From: Sellimonas catena
Lineage (GTDB): Bacteria; Bacillota; Clostridia; Lachnospirales; Lachnospiraceae
Direction: 5' to 3' (one strand)
Length of the DNA stretch: 64,000 nucleotides
Assembly: GCF_045063725.1 (NCBI RefSeq)
Contig: NZ_CP173695.1
The position numbers were made by a program, and so were the translations under genes. The notes beneath the pieces are model-generated. The model had not been told where the DNA came from. It worked only from the letters and a program-made list of their open reading frames with translations, and did no database searches. Positions 35,776 through 44,962 of this stretch are shown here, piece by piece; position 1 is the stretch's first letter, and each line of letters starts with the position of its first letter.

Positions 35776-36044
35776 ATGGATCATTTTGAATTAGTATCAG
35801 AATACAAGCCAACCGGCGACCAGCCTCAGGCGATCGAGCAGCTGGTTCAAGGTTTCAAGGAGGGAAACCAGTGTGAGACCTTTCTTGGTGTCACCGGTTC
35901 CGGAAAAACATTTACGATGGCAAACGTCATCCAGCAGTTAAATAAACCGACGATTATTATCGCCCACAATAAGACACTTGCCGCGCAGCTCTACGGTGAA
36001 TTCAAGGAATTCTTTCCTCATAACGCCGTAGAGTACTTTGTCTC
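35776..36044 (+). repeat. left copy of 269-bp direct repeat (uvrB 5' end)
   Basis: These 269 bp match the first 269 bp of the intact uvrB (39958-40226) with four mismatches (35781, 35817, 35881, 35949). Identity begins at the start codon and stops at GTCTC; flanks on both sides are unrelated. Confidence 0.97.
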
Positions 36045-36048
36045 TTAG
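35776..36048 (+). pseudogene. uvrB: truncated uvrB N-terminal fragment
   Basis: The frame codes for 90 residues identical to the start of UvrB except F36 for L36, includes the Walker A GVTGSGKT, and ends at a TAG created by the junction. It cannot make a helicase. Three of the four base differences from the intact copy are silent, as expected for either a foreign-strain allele or slow drift under past selection. It follows the NADAR stop by 3 bp with a GAGGAG 13 bp ahead, so it may still be translated as a short peptide. Confidence 0.92.
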
Positions 36049-36094
36049 TGTGTCGGGGCCGGAAAATGAGGTATATTTAGTGATTTTTCGTGCT

Positions 36095-36131
36095 GTTTCG
36101 TCCGGATTTTGTGGATAGAACAGGACGAAAC
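36095..36131. repeat. inverted repeat at the left end of the insert
   Basis: GTTTCGTCC (36095-36103) and GGACGAAAC (36123-36131) are perfect 9-bp arms around a 19-base loop, 50 bp inside the left junction. No T-run follows. It could be a hairpin at the element end, or a protein site. Confidence 0.45.
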
Positions 36132-36234
36132 GAGCTGGATGATACCAAGCGGACAAAATGATTTTGTGACTTTTGGCAGAAAATTCGTGATGAAATTGAA
36201 AAAAATACAAGATAGACAAAGAGGCAAGATTGGA

Positions 36235-36333
36235 TGCAAGAATCGAATTTATTAATGTATACTACAGATGAAGGTTTGACAAAACATGAGGATATTTTTG
36301 TAAATGATATAGTATGGCTTTCTGTAGAGTAAT
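36235..36333 (+). pseudogene. degenerate RhuM-like N-terminal remnant
   Basis: A 32-codon frame reads MQESNLLMYTTDEGLTKHED then IFVNDIVWLSVE and a stop. The order (short Tyr-Thr-x-Asp-Gly start, then a VWLS/VWLT segment) is that of RhuM-family proteins, often found next to restriction systems. The same frame continues past the stop for 28 more codons (LGFLYDAIFDKY...) to 36420 or so. The rest of 36049-36452 has no other gene-like content. The match is short, so the call is tentative. Confidence 0.35.
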
Positions 36334-36452
36334 TGGGTTTCTTGTATGATGCAATATTTGATAAGTATGTAATTAACGAGTATAAAATTAAACCGCAAGA
36401 TGAACAAATATGCTAAATTATTCAAAAAAGAAATTTAAAAGGGGATTTCCAA

Positions 36453-39400
36453 ATGATTAACTCAGAGATTAGATTCTATATTCATAATCACAAAGAAGAA
36501 TTATTTGAAAAATTAGTAGAAGCAAGAAGCGGAAATGAAAATAAAGAAGAAAATTTTCGGCAGAATTATGCAATTATATTAGACAACTTATTTAAACAAT
36601 TGAAAATTAAAGAAAATATAAATATCGAAAATGAATTTACAGTATTTAAAGGGAGAATAGATTCTTTATATGGTAATTTTATTATTGAGTACAAATACCC
36701 AACAAGGATTTCGGCCTCAAATACAACAAGTAATATGGAATTTGTAAAACAAGTTCAAAGACAGATTGAAGGATTTTATCAGAAAACAAGTATTCCTGTT
36801 AATAAAGTAATGGGGGTAGTTTTTGATGGATATTATGTTATATATGTTAAGAAACAGGGGGATAGTTGGAACATCAGTACACCACAAGAAATGAGTGTTA
36901 ATTCACATGAATTGTTTCTGATGAGACTGTTGTCAGTAAATTCTAGTGGAAAGGCTTTAGTGGTAGAAAATTTAATAAAGGATTTTGGACCCTCTAGTAT
37001 ACAATCAAAACGAATTATATCTACATTCTATAATAAATTAGAAAGCAATCAAAAGATAAATAAAACTAAAATACTATTTGAGCAGTGGCAGATGCTTTAT
37101 CGCGAAGTATGTGGATATAGTTTTGAAACAAGAGATCTGAAAATAAAAGGATTAAAAGAACTATATTCATTGCAAACTGAAATAATAAATTACCCTCATT
37201 TGATTTTTGCTATTCAGACATATTTTTCGTTACTGATCAAAGTTTTGTCTTTGAATATTTTAACGTATTTAAAGGATAATGCTTTGATCGAAAAGTTTCA
37301 TTTTCATACAGAAAATTTTGAAAAGTTAAGAAATGATTTTAAAGATATTGAAGAGGGAGGCGTATTTCGGAGACTCGGTATTTCAAATTTTTTGGAAGGA
37401 GATTTTTTCAGCTGGTACTTATATTTGTGGGATGATGAAATAGGAGAACTCTTACAGAACTTAATAGAAACATTCGAAAAGTATGATTACTCAATAATTG
37501 TTTTAGAACGCGATATTGCAAAAGATTTATTGAAAAATTTATACTACGAATTGTTACCAGCTGCAATGCGAAGAGCGTTGGGCGAATTTTATACTCCAGA
37601 TTGGTTAGCTGAGTTTTTAATTGAAGATTTACATCCGCAGATAAAAGAAGATACTTTATTTTTGGATCCAACATGTGGTTCCGGTACGTTTCTAGTAATG
37701 CTTATAAAAAAGATAATTAATTGTTATAGTTCGAGTATAACTTCAGAAAAACTTTTAAAAATAATTACCAATAGTGTTTGTGGATATGATTTGAATCCTT
37801 TGGCTGTCATATGTGCACGTGCTAATTATATAATTGCATTGGGAGACGTTCTGTCAGAATGTGAGGAGCCAATAGAAATTCCTATATATTTATGCGATGC
37901 TATGTTAACTGTTTTAGAAGGATACGAAGAAAATAAAGATTGCTACATTATTCCAACTAAAGCAGAAACATTTATTCTTCCTAAAAAACTTGTTGATATG
38001 AAAGAGATAAATAATGTGCTTGACATTGTGAATGATTTGATTCATAGAAATAGTAGTTTGAATGTTTTTGAAAAACAATTAATGAAACAATTACCAGAGT
38101 TAATTCAAAGTTTGTCGCCAAAAGAGTATCAAATACTTAGAGATTTTTATATAAAAATGGAAGAACTGAATGAAAAAAAAATAGATGGCATTTGGGCTAA
38201 TGTTATTAAAAATGCATTTGCACCAGTATTCCAAAGGAAAGTCGATTATATAATTGGAAATCCTCCATGGATAGATTGGCAGAATCTTCCTGAAAACTAT
38301 CGAGATTCAATACAGAAATATTGGTATGATTACTGTGTTTTTGATCATAAAGGTCTAAAAGCACAATTGGGTAGTGCTCACGATGATATATCAGTGCTTA
38401 TGACATATGTTATAATGGATAACTTTTTGAAAGATGGAGGAAAATTAGCTTTTGTAATAAATCAAAATTTATTACAATCATCTGGTGGCGGCGATGGTTT
38501 TAGAAAATTTACCATAAAAGAAAAAATTCCAGTAAGCGTTAAATCCGTAAATGATTTTGTAGAAATCGAACCATTTAAAGATTTAGAAGTAAGCAATAAG
38601 ACAGCAACCATTATTCTGCAGAAGAATGAAGAAAATAGATATCCTATTGTGTATAAAAAGTGGTATAAATGCAATAAAAAAGTGATTGATTCCAATGAGA
38701 ATAAAGAAAAAGTGTTAAAAAAACTAATAAAATGTAAGGAGTTATATGCTACACCAATTAATGAATATAATTCGCCATGGATGATCGCAACAAAGGAACA
38801 AAAAAGGATTTTTGATAGAATAATAAGTAAAGAAGCAAATCCCTTTTATCGTGCTAGAAAGGGTGTAGATACAAGTGCCAATGCAATTTTTTGGGTAAAA
38901 GAGAAGAAAAAGATAAAATCTAATTTAGTACTTGTTGACAATTCACCAGAAAATAGTCGAAAAAGAATCACTTATGTTTCTAACTTTCCATTAGAGAATG
39001 ATTATATTTATCCATTGTTAAGAGGGAAAGATGTGAAAAAATGGAAATATAACTCAGAATATTCAATAATATTGCCTTACACTAATGATGGAAAAGTTAT
39101 TGAAAAAGATGAATTGATAATAACATGCCCGAATGTATATGATTATTTTTTCATGGAGAATCATGGTTTCCTTCCGATTTTGAAGGAAAGGGCTACATAT
39201 AAGAAATTAATTTTAAAACAGAATAAACATGCTCCGGAGTATTCTCTGTATAATATTGGTAAATATACATTTTCTCCCTATAAGGTTATTTGGAAAGCAT
39301 TGGCAAAAGGTGTTGCTGCAGTAACTATTTCCAATGAAAATGAGCGTATGCTCGTACCAGATCATAACCTGGTAATGGTTCCGTTAGAAAATGAAACAGA

Positions 39401-39653
39401 AGCATATTATTTGACGGGTATTTTAAACTCAGATATTGTTTCTGAATTTGTAAATGCTTATGTTGCGTGGTTTATATCAGGACATATATTAGAAAGAATA
39501 AACATACCAAAATATTGTGATGAAAATTTATTGCATAATGAAATTGCTGAGTTGGCTAAAAATGCCCATTTGATGGTCGGAGACGAAAAAAGATTGGGCG
39601 AAATTGAAGAAGAACTTAATAAAAAGGTAAACAAATTATTATTGGATTGTTAA
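36453..39653 (+). CDS. type IIG restriction enzyme (fused endonuclease-methyltransferase)
   Basis: The 1066-aa protein combines modules in one chain. A PD-(D/E)xK nuclease-like start has GRIDSLYGNFIIEYK (D70, E79, K81). A helical linker follows, then an adenine methyltransferase with GEFYTPDWLAEFL, SAM motif LDPTCGSGTF near residue 403 and catalytic NPPW near 602. The C-terminal region, about 790-1060 (VDTSANAIFWVKE, YPLLRGKDVKKWKY, YYLTGILNSDIVSEF), has the pattern of specificity domains. It should both methylate and cut one DNA site. DNA is far more AT-rich than the flanks, so it was acquired. AAAGGGG precedes the ATG. Confidence 0.9.
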   Translation: MINSEIRFYIHNHKEELFEKLVEARSGNENKEENFRQNYAIILDNLFKQLKIKENINIENEFTVFKGRIDSLYGNFIIEYKYPTRISASNTTSNMEFVKQVQRQIEGFYQKTSIPVNKVMGVVFDGYYVIYVKKQGDSWNISTPQEMSVNSHELFLMRLLSVNSSGKALVVENLIKDFGPSSIQSKRIISTFYNKLESNQKINKTKILFEQWQMLYREVCGYSFETRDLKIKGLKELYSLQTEIINYPHLIFAIQTYFSLLIKVLSLNILTYLKDNALIEKFHFHTENFEKLRNDFKDIEEGGVFRRLGISNFLEGDFFSWYLYLWDDEIGELLQNLIETFEKYDYSIIVLERDIAKDLLKNLYYELLPAAMRRALGEFYTPDWLAEFLIEDLHPQIKEDTLFLDPTCGSGTFLVMLIKKIINCYSSSITSEKLLKIITNSVCGYDLNPLAVICARANYIIALGDVLSECEEPIEIPIYLCDAMLTVLEGYEENKDCYIIPTKAETFILPKKLVDMKEINNVLDIVNDLIHRNSSLNVFEKQLMKQLPELIQSLSPKEYQILRDFYIKMEELNEKKIDGIWANVIKNAFAPVFQRKVDYIIGNPPWIDWQNLPENYRDSIQKYWYDYCVFDHKGLKAQLGSAHDDISVLMTYVIMDNFLKDGGKLAFVINQNLLQSSGGGDGFRKFTIKEKIPVSVKSVNDFVEIEPFKDLEVSNKTATIILQKNEENRYPIVYKKWYKCNKKVIDSNENKEKVLKKLIKCKELYATPINEYNSPWMIATKEQKRIFDRIISKEANPFYRARKGVDTSANAIFWVKEKKKIKSNLVLVDNSPENSRKRITYVSNFPLENDYIYPLLRGKDVKKWKYNSEYSIILPYTNDGKVIEKDELIITCPNVYDYFFMENHGFLPILKERATYKKLILKQNKHAPEYSLYNIGKYTFSPYKVIWKALAKGVAAVTISNENERMLVPDHNLVMVPLENETEAYYLTGILNSDIVSEFVNAYVAWFISGHILERINIPKYCDENLLHNEIAELAKNAHLMVGDEKRLGEIEEELNKKVNKLLLDC

Positions 39654-39957
39654 TAAGCAGATTGCAAGGTATGAATTGTAAATTTTGAGGTAGCGATGGG
39701 AGAAAAGTATGAGTTTTTATAAATGGAATAGTTGGAGACTATTATTAAAGATAAATCTAAGAATAGATAAAGACCTTATGATTTATTAACAATCGAAACA
39801 GCATGAAGGAAAATTGAACGTTTGTCCCTTTTCTTTTCTTCCAAAAAGTTGTAATGGAGTCCTATAAGGCTATTATTTTGACATTTTTGTTACGAATGAA
39901 TTTTTTGAGGGTGGCTGATATAGAACATATCAAAAGTCACAAAGGAGAGGTTTTGCT
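39654..39957 (+). other. gene-free spacer between the type IIG gene and intact uvrB
   Basis: No convincing gene, terminator or attachment site. A 26-codon frame at 39709 (MSFYKWNSWRLLLK...) is probably chance. A TTGACA occurs at 39878-39883 without a good -10 box. AAAGGAGAGG at 39942-39951 is the ribosome site for uvrB. The upstream sequence shares nothing with that before the left uvrB copy. Confidence 0.6.
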
Positions 39958-40226
39958 ATGGACCATTTTGAATTAGTATCAGAATACAAGCCAACCGGTG
40001 ACCAGCCTCAGGCGATCGAGCAGCTGGTTCAAGGTTTCAAGGAGGGAAACCAGTGTGAGACCCTTCTTGGTGTCACCGGTTCCGGAAAAACATTTACGAT
40101 GGCAAACGTCATCCAGCAGTTAAATAAACCAACGATTATTATCGCCCACAATAAGACACTTGCCGCGCAGCTCTACGGTGAATTCAAGGAATTCTTTCCT
40201 CATAACGCCGTAGAGTACTTTGTCTC
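39958..40226 (+). repeat. right copy of 269-bp direct repeat (start of intact uvrB)
   Basis: This partner of 35776-36044 is here part of the complete uvrB reading frame. The two copies bracket 3913 bp (36045-39957). Confidence 0.97.
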
Positions 40227-41946
40227 CTATTACGATTACTACCAGCCGGAGGCATACGTTCCGTCCTCAGACACCTACATTGCCAAGGATTCAGCGATCA
40301 ATGATGAGATCGACAAGCTGCGGCATTCGGCCACTGCGGCGTTGTCTGAGAGAAAGGACGTTATTATTGTAGCGAGTGTTTCCTGTATCTATGGACTTGG
40401 CAGCCCTATCGATTATCAGAACATGGTGATTTCCCTGCGGCCGGGCATGATTAAGGACCGGGATGAAGTGATCGGGAAACTGATTGATATTCAGTATGAC
40501 AGAAATGATATTGACTTTAAGCGGGGAACTTTCCGGGTACACGGCGATGTGCTGGAAGTATTTCCGGCGGGATCGGGAGAAAATATTATCCGGATAGAGT
40601 TTTTTGGCGATGAGATCGACCGGATCACAGAAGTGGATTCTCTGACCGGAGAGATTAAAAATGAGCTGAATCACATCGCGATTTTCCCGGCGTCCCACTA
40701 CGTGGTATCAAAGGAAAACATGGACCGGGCGCTCGGGCAGATTGAGGAGGAGCTGGAACAGCAGATCCGCTTTTTCAAAAGTGAAGACAAGCTTTTAGAG
40801 GCGCAGCGGATCTCGGAGCGGACAAATTTTGACATTGAGATGCTGCGGGAGACGGGATTCTGCTCCGGTATTGAGAACTATTCCAGACATCTGACAGGTC
40901 TGAAAGAGGGCGAACCGCCGCATACTCTTCTGGATTATTTCCCGGATGATTTCCTGATGATTATCGACGAGTCTCACAAGACGATTCCGCAGATTGGCGG
41001 AATGTATCATGGAGACCAGTCCAGAAAGACGACGCTTGTGGATTATGGATTCCGTCTGCCGTCAGCAAAGGACAACCGTCCGCTTAACTTTGAAGAATTT
41101 GAAAGCAAGATCAGCCAGGTGATGTTTGTGTCAGCGACGCCGGGCACCTACGAGGAAGAGCATGAGCTTCTGCGGGCAGAGCAGGTGATCCGCCCGACGG
41201 GACTTCTGGATCCGGAAGTGGAAGTGCGTCCTGTGGAGGGCCAGATTGACGACCTTATCGGTGAAGTCAACAAAGAAGTGGCCAAGAAAAACAAGATTCT
41301 GATCACAACACTGACCAAGCGGATGGCAGAAGATCTGACGGATTATATGCGGGAATTGGGAATCCGGGTACGGTATCTTCATTCTGACATTGATACACTG
41401 GAACGGACAGAGATTATCCGGGATATGCGTCTGGATGTATTTGACGTGCTTGTGGGAATCAACCTGTTGAGAGAAGGTCTCGATATACCGGAGATTACAC
41501 TGGTGGCGATTCTGGATGCGGACAAGGAAGGATTTCTGCGTTCGGAGACTTCACTGATCCAGACGATCGGACGTGCCGCACGAAATGCGGAAGGCCATGT
41601 CATCATGTATGCGGATACCGTGACAGATTCGATGAAAGCTGCCATTGACGAGACGAGACGGCGCCGGGAGATTCAGATGCAGTATAATGAGGAACACGGC
41701 ATCACGCCGAAGACGATTCAAAAGGCAGTCCGCGATCTGATCAGCATTTCCAAGAAGGTGGCAAAACAGGAAAAGATGCTGGAGAAAGATCCGGAATCCA
41801 TGAGCAGGGAAGAACTGGAAAAACTTGTAAAAGACTTGAACAAGCAGATGAAAAAGGCAGCAGCCGATCTGGATTTCGAGACTGCGGCAGAGCTGCGTGA
41901 CAAGATGATTGAAATCAAAAAGCATCTGCAGGAGATAGATGGGTAA
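39958..41946 (+). CDS. uvrB: excinuclease ABC subunit B
   Basis: UvrB is the damage-verifying helicase of nucleotide excision repair and works with UvrA and UvrC. The 662 aa include Walker A GVTGSGKT near residue 39, the beta-hairpin region YYDYYQPEAYVP near 92, DESHKTIPQ (helicase motif II) near 338, the C-terminal helicase motifs (GINLLREGLDIPE, QTIGRAARN) and a UvrC-contact domain near 625-655. Normal length. The gene is intact, although its first 269 bp are duplicated upstream of the island. The uvrA start overlaps its end, so the two are coupled. Confidence 0.98.
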   Translation: MDHFELVSEYKPTGDQPQAIEQLVQGFKEGNQCETLLGVTGSGKTFTMANVIQQLNKPTIIIAHNKTLAAQLYGEFKEFFPHNAVEYFVSYYDYYQPEAYVPSSDTYIAKDSAINDEIDKLRHSATAALSERKDVIIVASVSCIYGLGSPIDYQNMVISLRPGMIKDRDEVIGKLIDIQYDRNDIDFKRGTFRVHGDVLEVFPAGSGENIIRIEFFGDEIDRITEVDSLTGEIKNELNHIAIFPASHYVVSKENMDRALGQIEEELEQQIRFFKSEDKLLEAQRISERTNFDIEMLRETGFCSGIENYSRHLTGLKEGEPPHTLLDYFPDDFLMIIDESHKTIPQIGGMYHGDQSRKTTLVDYGFRLPSAKDNRPLNFEEFESKISQVMFVSATPGTYEEEHELLRAEQVIRPTGLLDPEVEVRPVEGQIDDLIGEVNKEVAKKNKILITTLTKRMAEDLTDYMRELGIRVRYLHSDIDTLERTEIIRDMRLDVFDVLVGINLLREGLDIPEITLVAILDADKEGFLRSETSLIQTIGRAARNAEGHVIMYADTVTDSMKAAIDETRRRREIQMQYNEEHGITPKTIQKAVRDLISISKKVAKQEKMLEKDPESMSREELEKLVKDLNKQMKKAAADLDFETAAELRDKMIEIKKHLQEIDG

Positions 41947-41962
41947 TAAGAAGGGAAAAAAG

Positions 41963-44794
41963 ATGGACAACAAACAGTATATCCGTATACGCGGAGCAAA
42001 TGAACATAATCTGAAAAATATTGATCTGGACATACCGAGAAATGAACTTGTCGTACTGACGGGATTGAGTGGTTCCGGAAAGTCATCTCTTGCCTTTGAT
42101 ACGATTTATGCAGAGGGGCAGAGACGATATATGGAGTCATTGTCTTCCTATGCGAGACAGTTTCTGGGGCAGATGGAAAAGCCGAATGTAGAGAGCATCG
42201 AGGGACTTTCCCCTGCGATTTCCATTGACCAGAAGTCGACTAACCGGAATCCAAGATCAACGGTAGGAACCGTTACGGAGATCTATGATTATTTCCGTCT
42301 CCTCTATGCGAGGATTGGAATTCCGCACTGTCCGAACTGCGGAAAGGAAATCAAAAAGCAGACGGTGGATCAGATGACGGATCAGATCATGAGCCTGCCG
42401 GAGCGTACCAAAATCCAGCTTCTTGCACCGGTGGTAAGAGGCAGAAAGGGAACTCATGCCAAGCTTCTGGATAAAGCGAAAAAAAGCGGGTATGTCCGGG
42501 TACGTATCGATGGAAATATGTACGAGCTGACAGAAGAGATCAGTCTGGAAAAAAATATTAAACACTATATCGAGATCGTAGTCGACCGGCTTGTGGTAAA
42601 GCCGGGAATCGAAAAGCGTCTGACCGATTCCATTGAGAACGTACTGAATCTGGCGGAAGGACTGATGACAGTCGACGTGATCGGAGGCGAGCCGATCAAC
42701 TTCAGCCAGAGCTTTTCCTGTCCGGACTGCGGCATCAGCATTGATGAAATTGAACCAAGAAGTTTTTCGTTCAACAATCCGTTCGGCGCCTGCCCGGAAT
42801 GTTTTGGACTTGGATATAAGATGGAGTTTGATGCAGACCTGATGATTCCGGATAAAGGACTGAGTATCAATCAGGGCGCGATTGCAGTGCTTGGATGGCA
42901 GTCCTGCATGGATCCGTCCAGTTTTACCAATGCCATCCTGCGTGCTCTCGGAGAAGCCTATGATTTTGATCTGGATACCCCGTTTGAAGAGTATCCGAAA
43001 AAAATTCAGGACATTCTGCTTTACGGAACCAACGGAAAGTCGGTAAAAGTCCGTTACAGAGGACAGCGGGGAGAAGGTGTCTATGACGTGGCTTTTGACG
43101 GACTCATAAAGAGTGTGGAAAGAAAATACCGGGAGACCGGATCGGAGGCGATGAAGGCCGAATACGAAACTTTTATGAGAATTACCCCGTGCCATGCATG
43201 TAAGGGACAGAGACTGAAGAAAGAGGCGCTGGCAGTGACGGTAGGCGACAAAAATATTTACGAAGTTACCGCAATGTCGATTGAAAATCTCCAGAAATTT
43301 CTCGAGAATCTGGAACTTACACCGGTTCAGGAAATGATCGGAGGCCAGATTTTAAAAGAGATCAAGTCCAGAATAGGATTTTTGATGGATGTAGGACTGG
43401 ATTATCTGACGCTTGCCAGAGCAACCGGAACGCTGTCCGGAGGAGAGGCACAGAGAATCCGGCTTGCAACACAGATTGGATCCGGACTTGTCGGAGTCGC
43501 CTACATTCTGGATGAGCCAAGTATCGGACTCCATCAGAGAGATAATGACAAGCTGCTCAGTACGCTCAAACATCTTCGTGATCTTGGAAATACGTTGATT
43601 GTGGTAGAGCACGATGAAGATACCATGCTTGCTGCAGATTACATCGTGGATATCGGGCCGGGAGCCGGGGAGCACGGAGGCGAGGTAGTTGCTGCAGGTA
43701 CAGCGGAAGAGATTATGAATACGCCGGGTTCTGTCACCGGAGATTACCTGAGCGGAAGAATCCGTATCCCTGTTCCGGAGAAACGGGCGGTTCCGTCCGG
43801 ATATCTGAAAATTGTCGGGGCAAAAGAAAACAACCTGAAAAATGTCAATGTAGAGATTCCACTTGGCGTTATGACCTGTGTAACAGGAGTTTCCGGTTCG
43901 GGAAAAAGTTCTCTGATCAATGAAATCCTGTACAAAAAGCTTGCAAAAGTGCTCAATCATGCAAGAACGATCCCTGGAAAGCATAAAGAGATTCTGGGGC
44001 TGGAGAAGCTTGACAAAGTCATTAATATCGACCAGTCTCCGATCGGGCGTACGCCGCGGTCCAATCCGGCCACGTATACAGGAGTGTTTGACCTGATCCG
44101 TGACCTGTTTGCGGCAACGCCGGATGCAAAGGCGAGAGGCTACAAGAAGGGCCGGTTCAGTTTCAATGTAAAAGGAGGACGCTGTGAGGCGTGCAGCGGG
44201 GATGGAATCCTGAAGATTGAGATGCATTTCCTGCCGGATGTCTATGTACCGTGTGAAGTCTGTCACGGAAAGCGTTATAACCGGGAAACATTGGAAGTGA
44301 AATATAAAGGAAAGAGCATTTACGACGTGCTGGATATGACAGTGGAAGAAGCGCTGACCTTCTTTGAAAATGTGCCGAGTATCCGCAGAAAGATGGAGAC
44401 GCTCTACGATGTGGGACTTTCCTATATCCGTCTGGGCCAGCCGTCTACCACCCTTTCCGGAGGGGAAGCACAGCGGATCAAGCTTGCTGCCGAGCTGAGT
44501 AAACGAAGTACCGGAAAGACCGTTTATATTCTGGACGAGCCTACAACAGGACTTCATTTTGCAGATGTCCATAAGCTGACCGAGATTCTCAGAAGACTTG
44601 CGGCTGATGGAAATACAGTCATTGTCATTGAACACAATCTGGATGTGATCAAAACAGCAGATTATATTATTGATATGGGGCCGGAAGGAGGAGACAAAGG
44701 CGGAACTGTGATTGCAAAAGGAACTCCGGAAGAGATCGTCGAATGTCCGGAATCCTACACAGGACGCTATCTCGCCCCATTCCTTAAGAAATAA
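41963..44794 (+). CDS. uvrA: excinuclease ABC subunit A
   Basis: UvrA is the damage-sensing ABC ATPase dimer of nucleotide excision repair. The product is 943 aa, family-typical, with Walker A GLSGSGKSSLA near the start, a zinc module (CPNCGKEIKKQ; C-terminal CEACSGDGILKIEMHFLPDVYVPCEVCHGKRY), two ABC signatures (LSGGEAQRI, twice) and second Walker A GVSGSGKSSLI. I place the start at ATG 41963, with AGAAGGG 7-8 bp upstream; the ATG at 41939 inside uvrB is an alternative adding 8 residues. Confidence 0.98.
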   Translation: MDNKQYIRIRGANEHNLKNIDLDIPRNELVVLTGLSGSGKSSLAFDTIYAEGQRRYMESLSSYARQFLGQMEKPNVESIEGLSPAISIDQKSTNRNPRSTVGTVTEIYDYFRLLYARIGIPHCPNCGKEIKKQTVDQMTDQIMSLPERTKIQLLAPVVRGRKGTHAKLLDKAKKSGYVRVRIDGNMYELTEEISLEKNIKHYIEIVVDRLVVKPGIEKRLTDSIENVLNLAEGLMTVDVIGGEPINFSQSFSCPDCGISIDEIEPRSFSFNNPFGACPECFGLGYKMEFDADLMIPDKGLSINQGAIAVLGWQSCMDPSSFTNAILRALGEAYDFDLDTPFEEYPKKIQDILLYGTNGKSVKVRYRGQRGEGVYDVAFDGLIKSVERKYRETGSEAMKAEYETFMRITPCHACKGQRLKKEALAVTVGDKNIYEVTAMSIENLQKFLENLELTPVQEMIGGQILKEIKSRIGFLMDVGLDYLTLARATGTLSGGEAQRIRLATQIGSGLVGVAYILDEPSIGLHQRDNDKLLSTLKHLRDLGNTLIVVEHDEDTMLAADYIVDIGPGAGEHGGEVVAAGTAEEIMNTPGSVTGDYLSGRIRIPVPEKRAVPSGYLKIVGAKENNLKNVNVEIPLGVMTCVTGVSGSGKSSLINEILYKKLAKVLNHARTIPGKHKEILGLEKLDKVINIDQSPIGRTPRSNPATYTGVFDLIRDLFAATPDAKARGYKKGRFSFNVKGGRCEACSGDGILKIEMHFLPDVYVPCEVCHGKRYNRETLEVKYKGKSIYDVLDMTVEEALTFFENVPSIRRKMETLYDVGLSYIRLGQPSTTLSGGEAQRIKLAAELSKRSTGKTVYILDEPTTGLHFADVHKLTEILRRLAADGNTVIVIEHNLDVIKTADYIIDMGPEGGDKGGTVIAKGTPEEIVECPESYTGRYLAPFLKK

Positions 44795-44823
44795 TGAAAG
44801 TTACAGATTCTGGGAAAAAACTC

Positions 44824-44852
44824 TTTCCATTTCCAGGAAGATTGATTATAAT
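44824..44852 (+). promoter_or_regulatory. possible mreB promoter
   Basis: TTTCCA and TATAAT are separated by 17 bp; the -10 is perfect and the -35 weak. About 110 bp before the mreB ATG. Confidence 0.45.
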
Positions 44853-44962
44853 AACAAATGTATGCGTAGAACCAGAGGTTTATGAGTTCTGACATGCGAA
44901 AGAGGAAGTATAATAGACCAAAGAGGAGCGAATATAGAGGATTTGCGAAAGGGGTTTAGTTC

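Noticed and set aside
39915..39940. GAACATATC before uvrB as a LexA (SOS) box
   Set aside because: Only one half-site is present; the matching GTTC half at the correct spacing is missing.
36045..39957. Transposon or prophage as carrier of the restriction gene
   Set aside because: No transposase, integrase, terminal inverted repeats or phage genes are visible; the only boundary signal is the 269-bp uvrB repeat.
43352..44635. 427-codon minus-strand frame
   Set aside because: Antisense to uvrA, which is complete and clearly conserved; no protein-like motifs.
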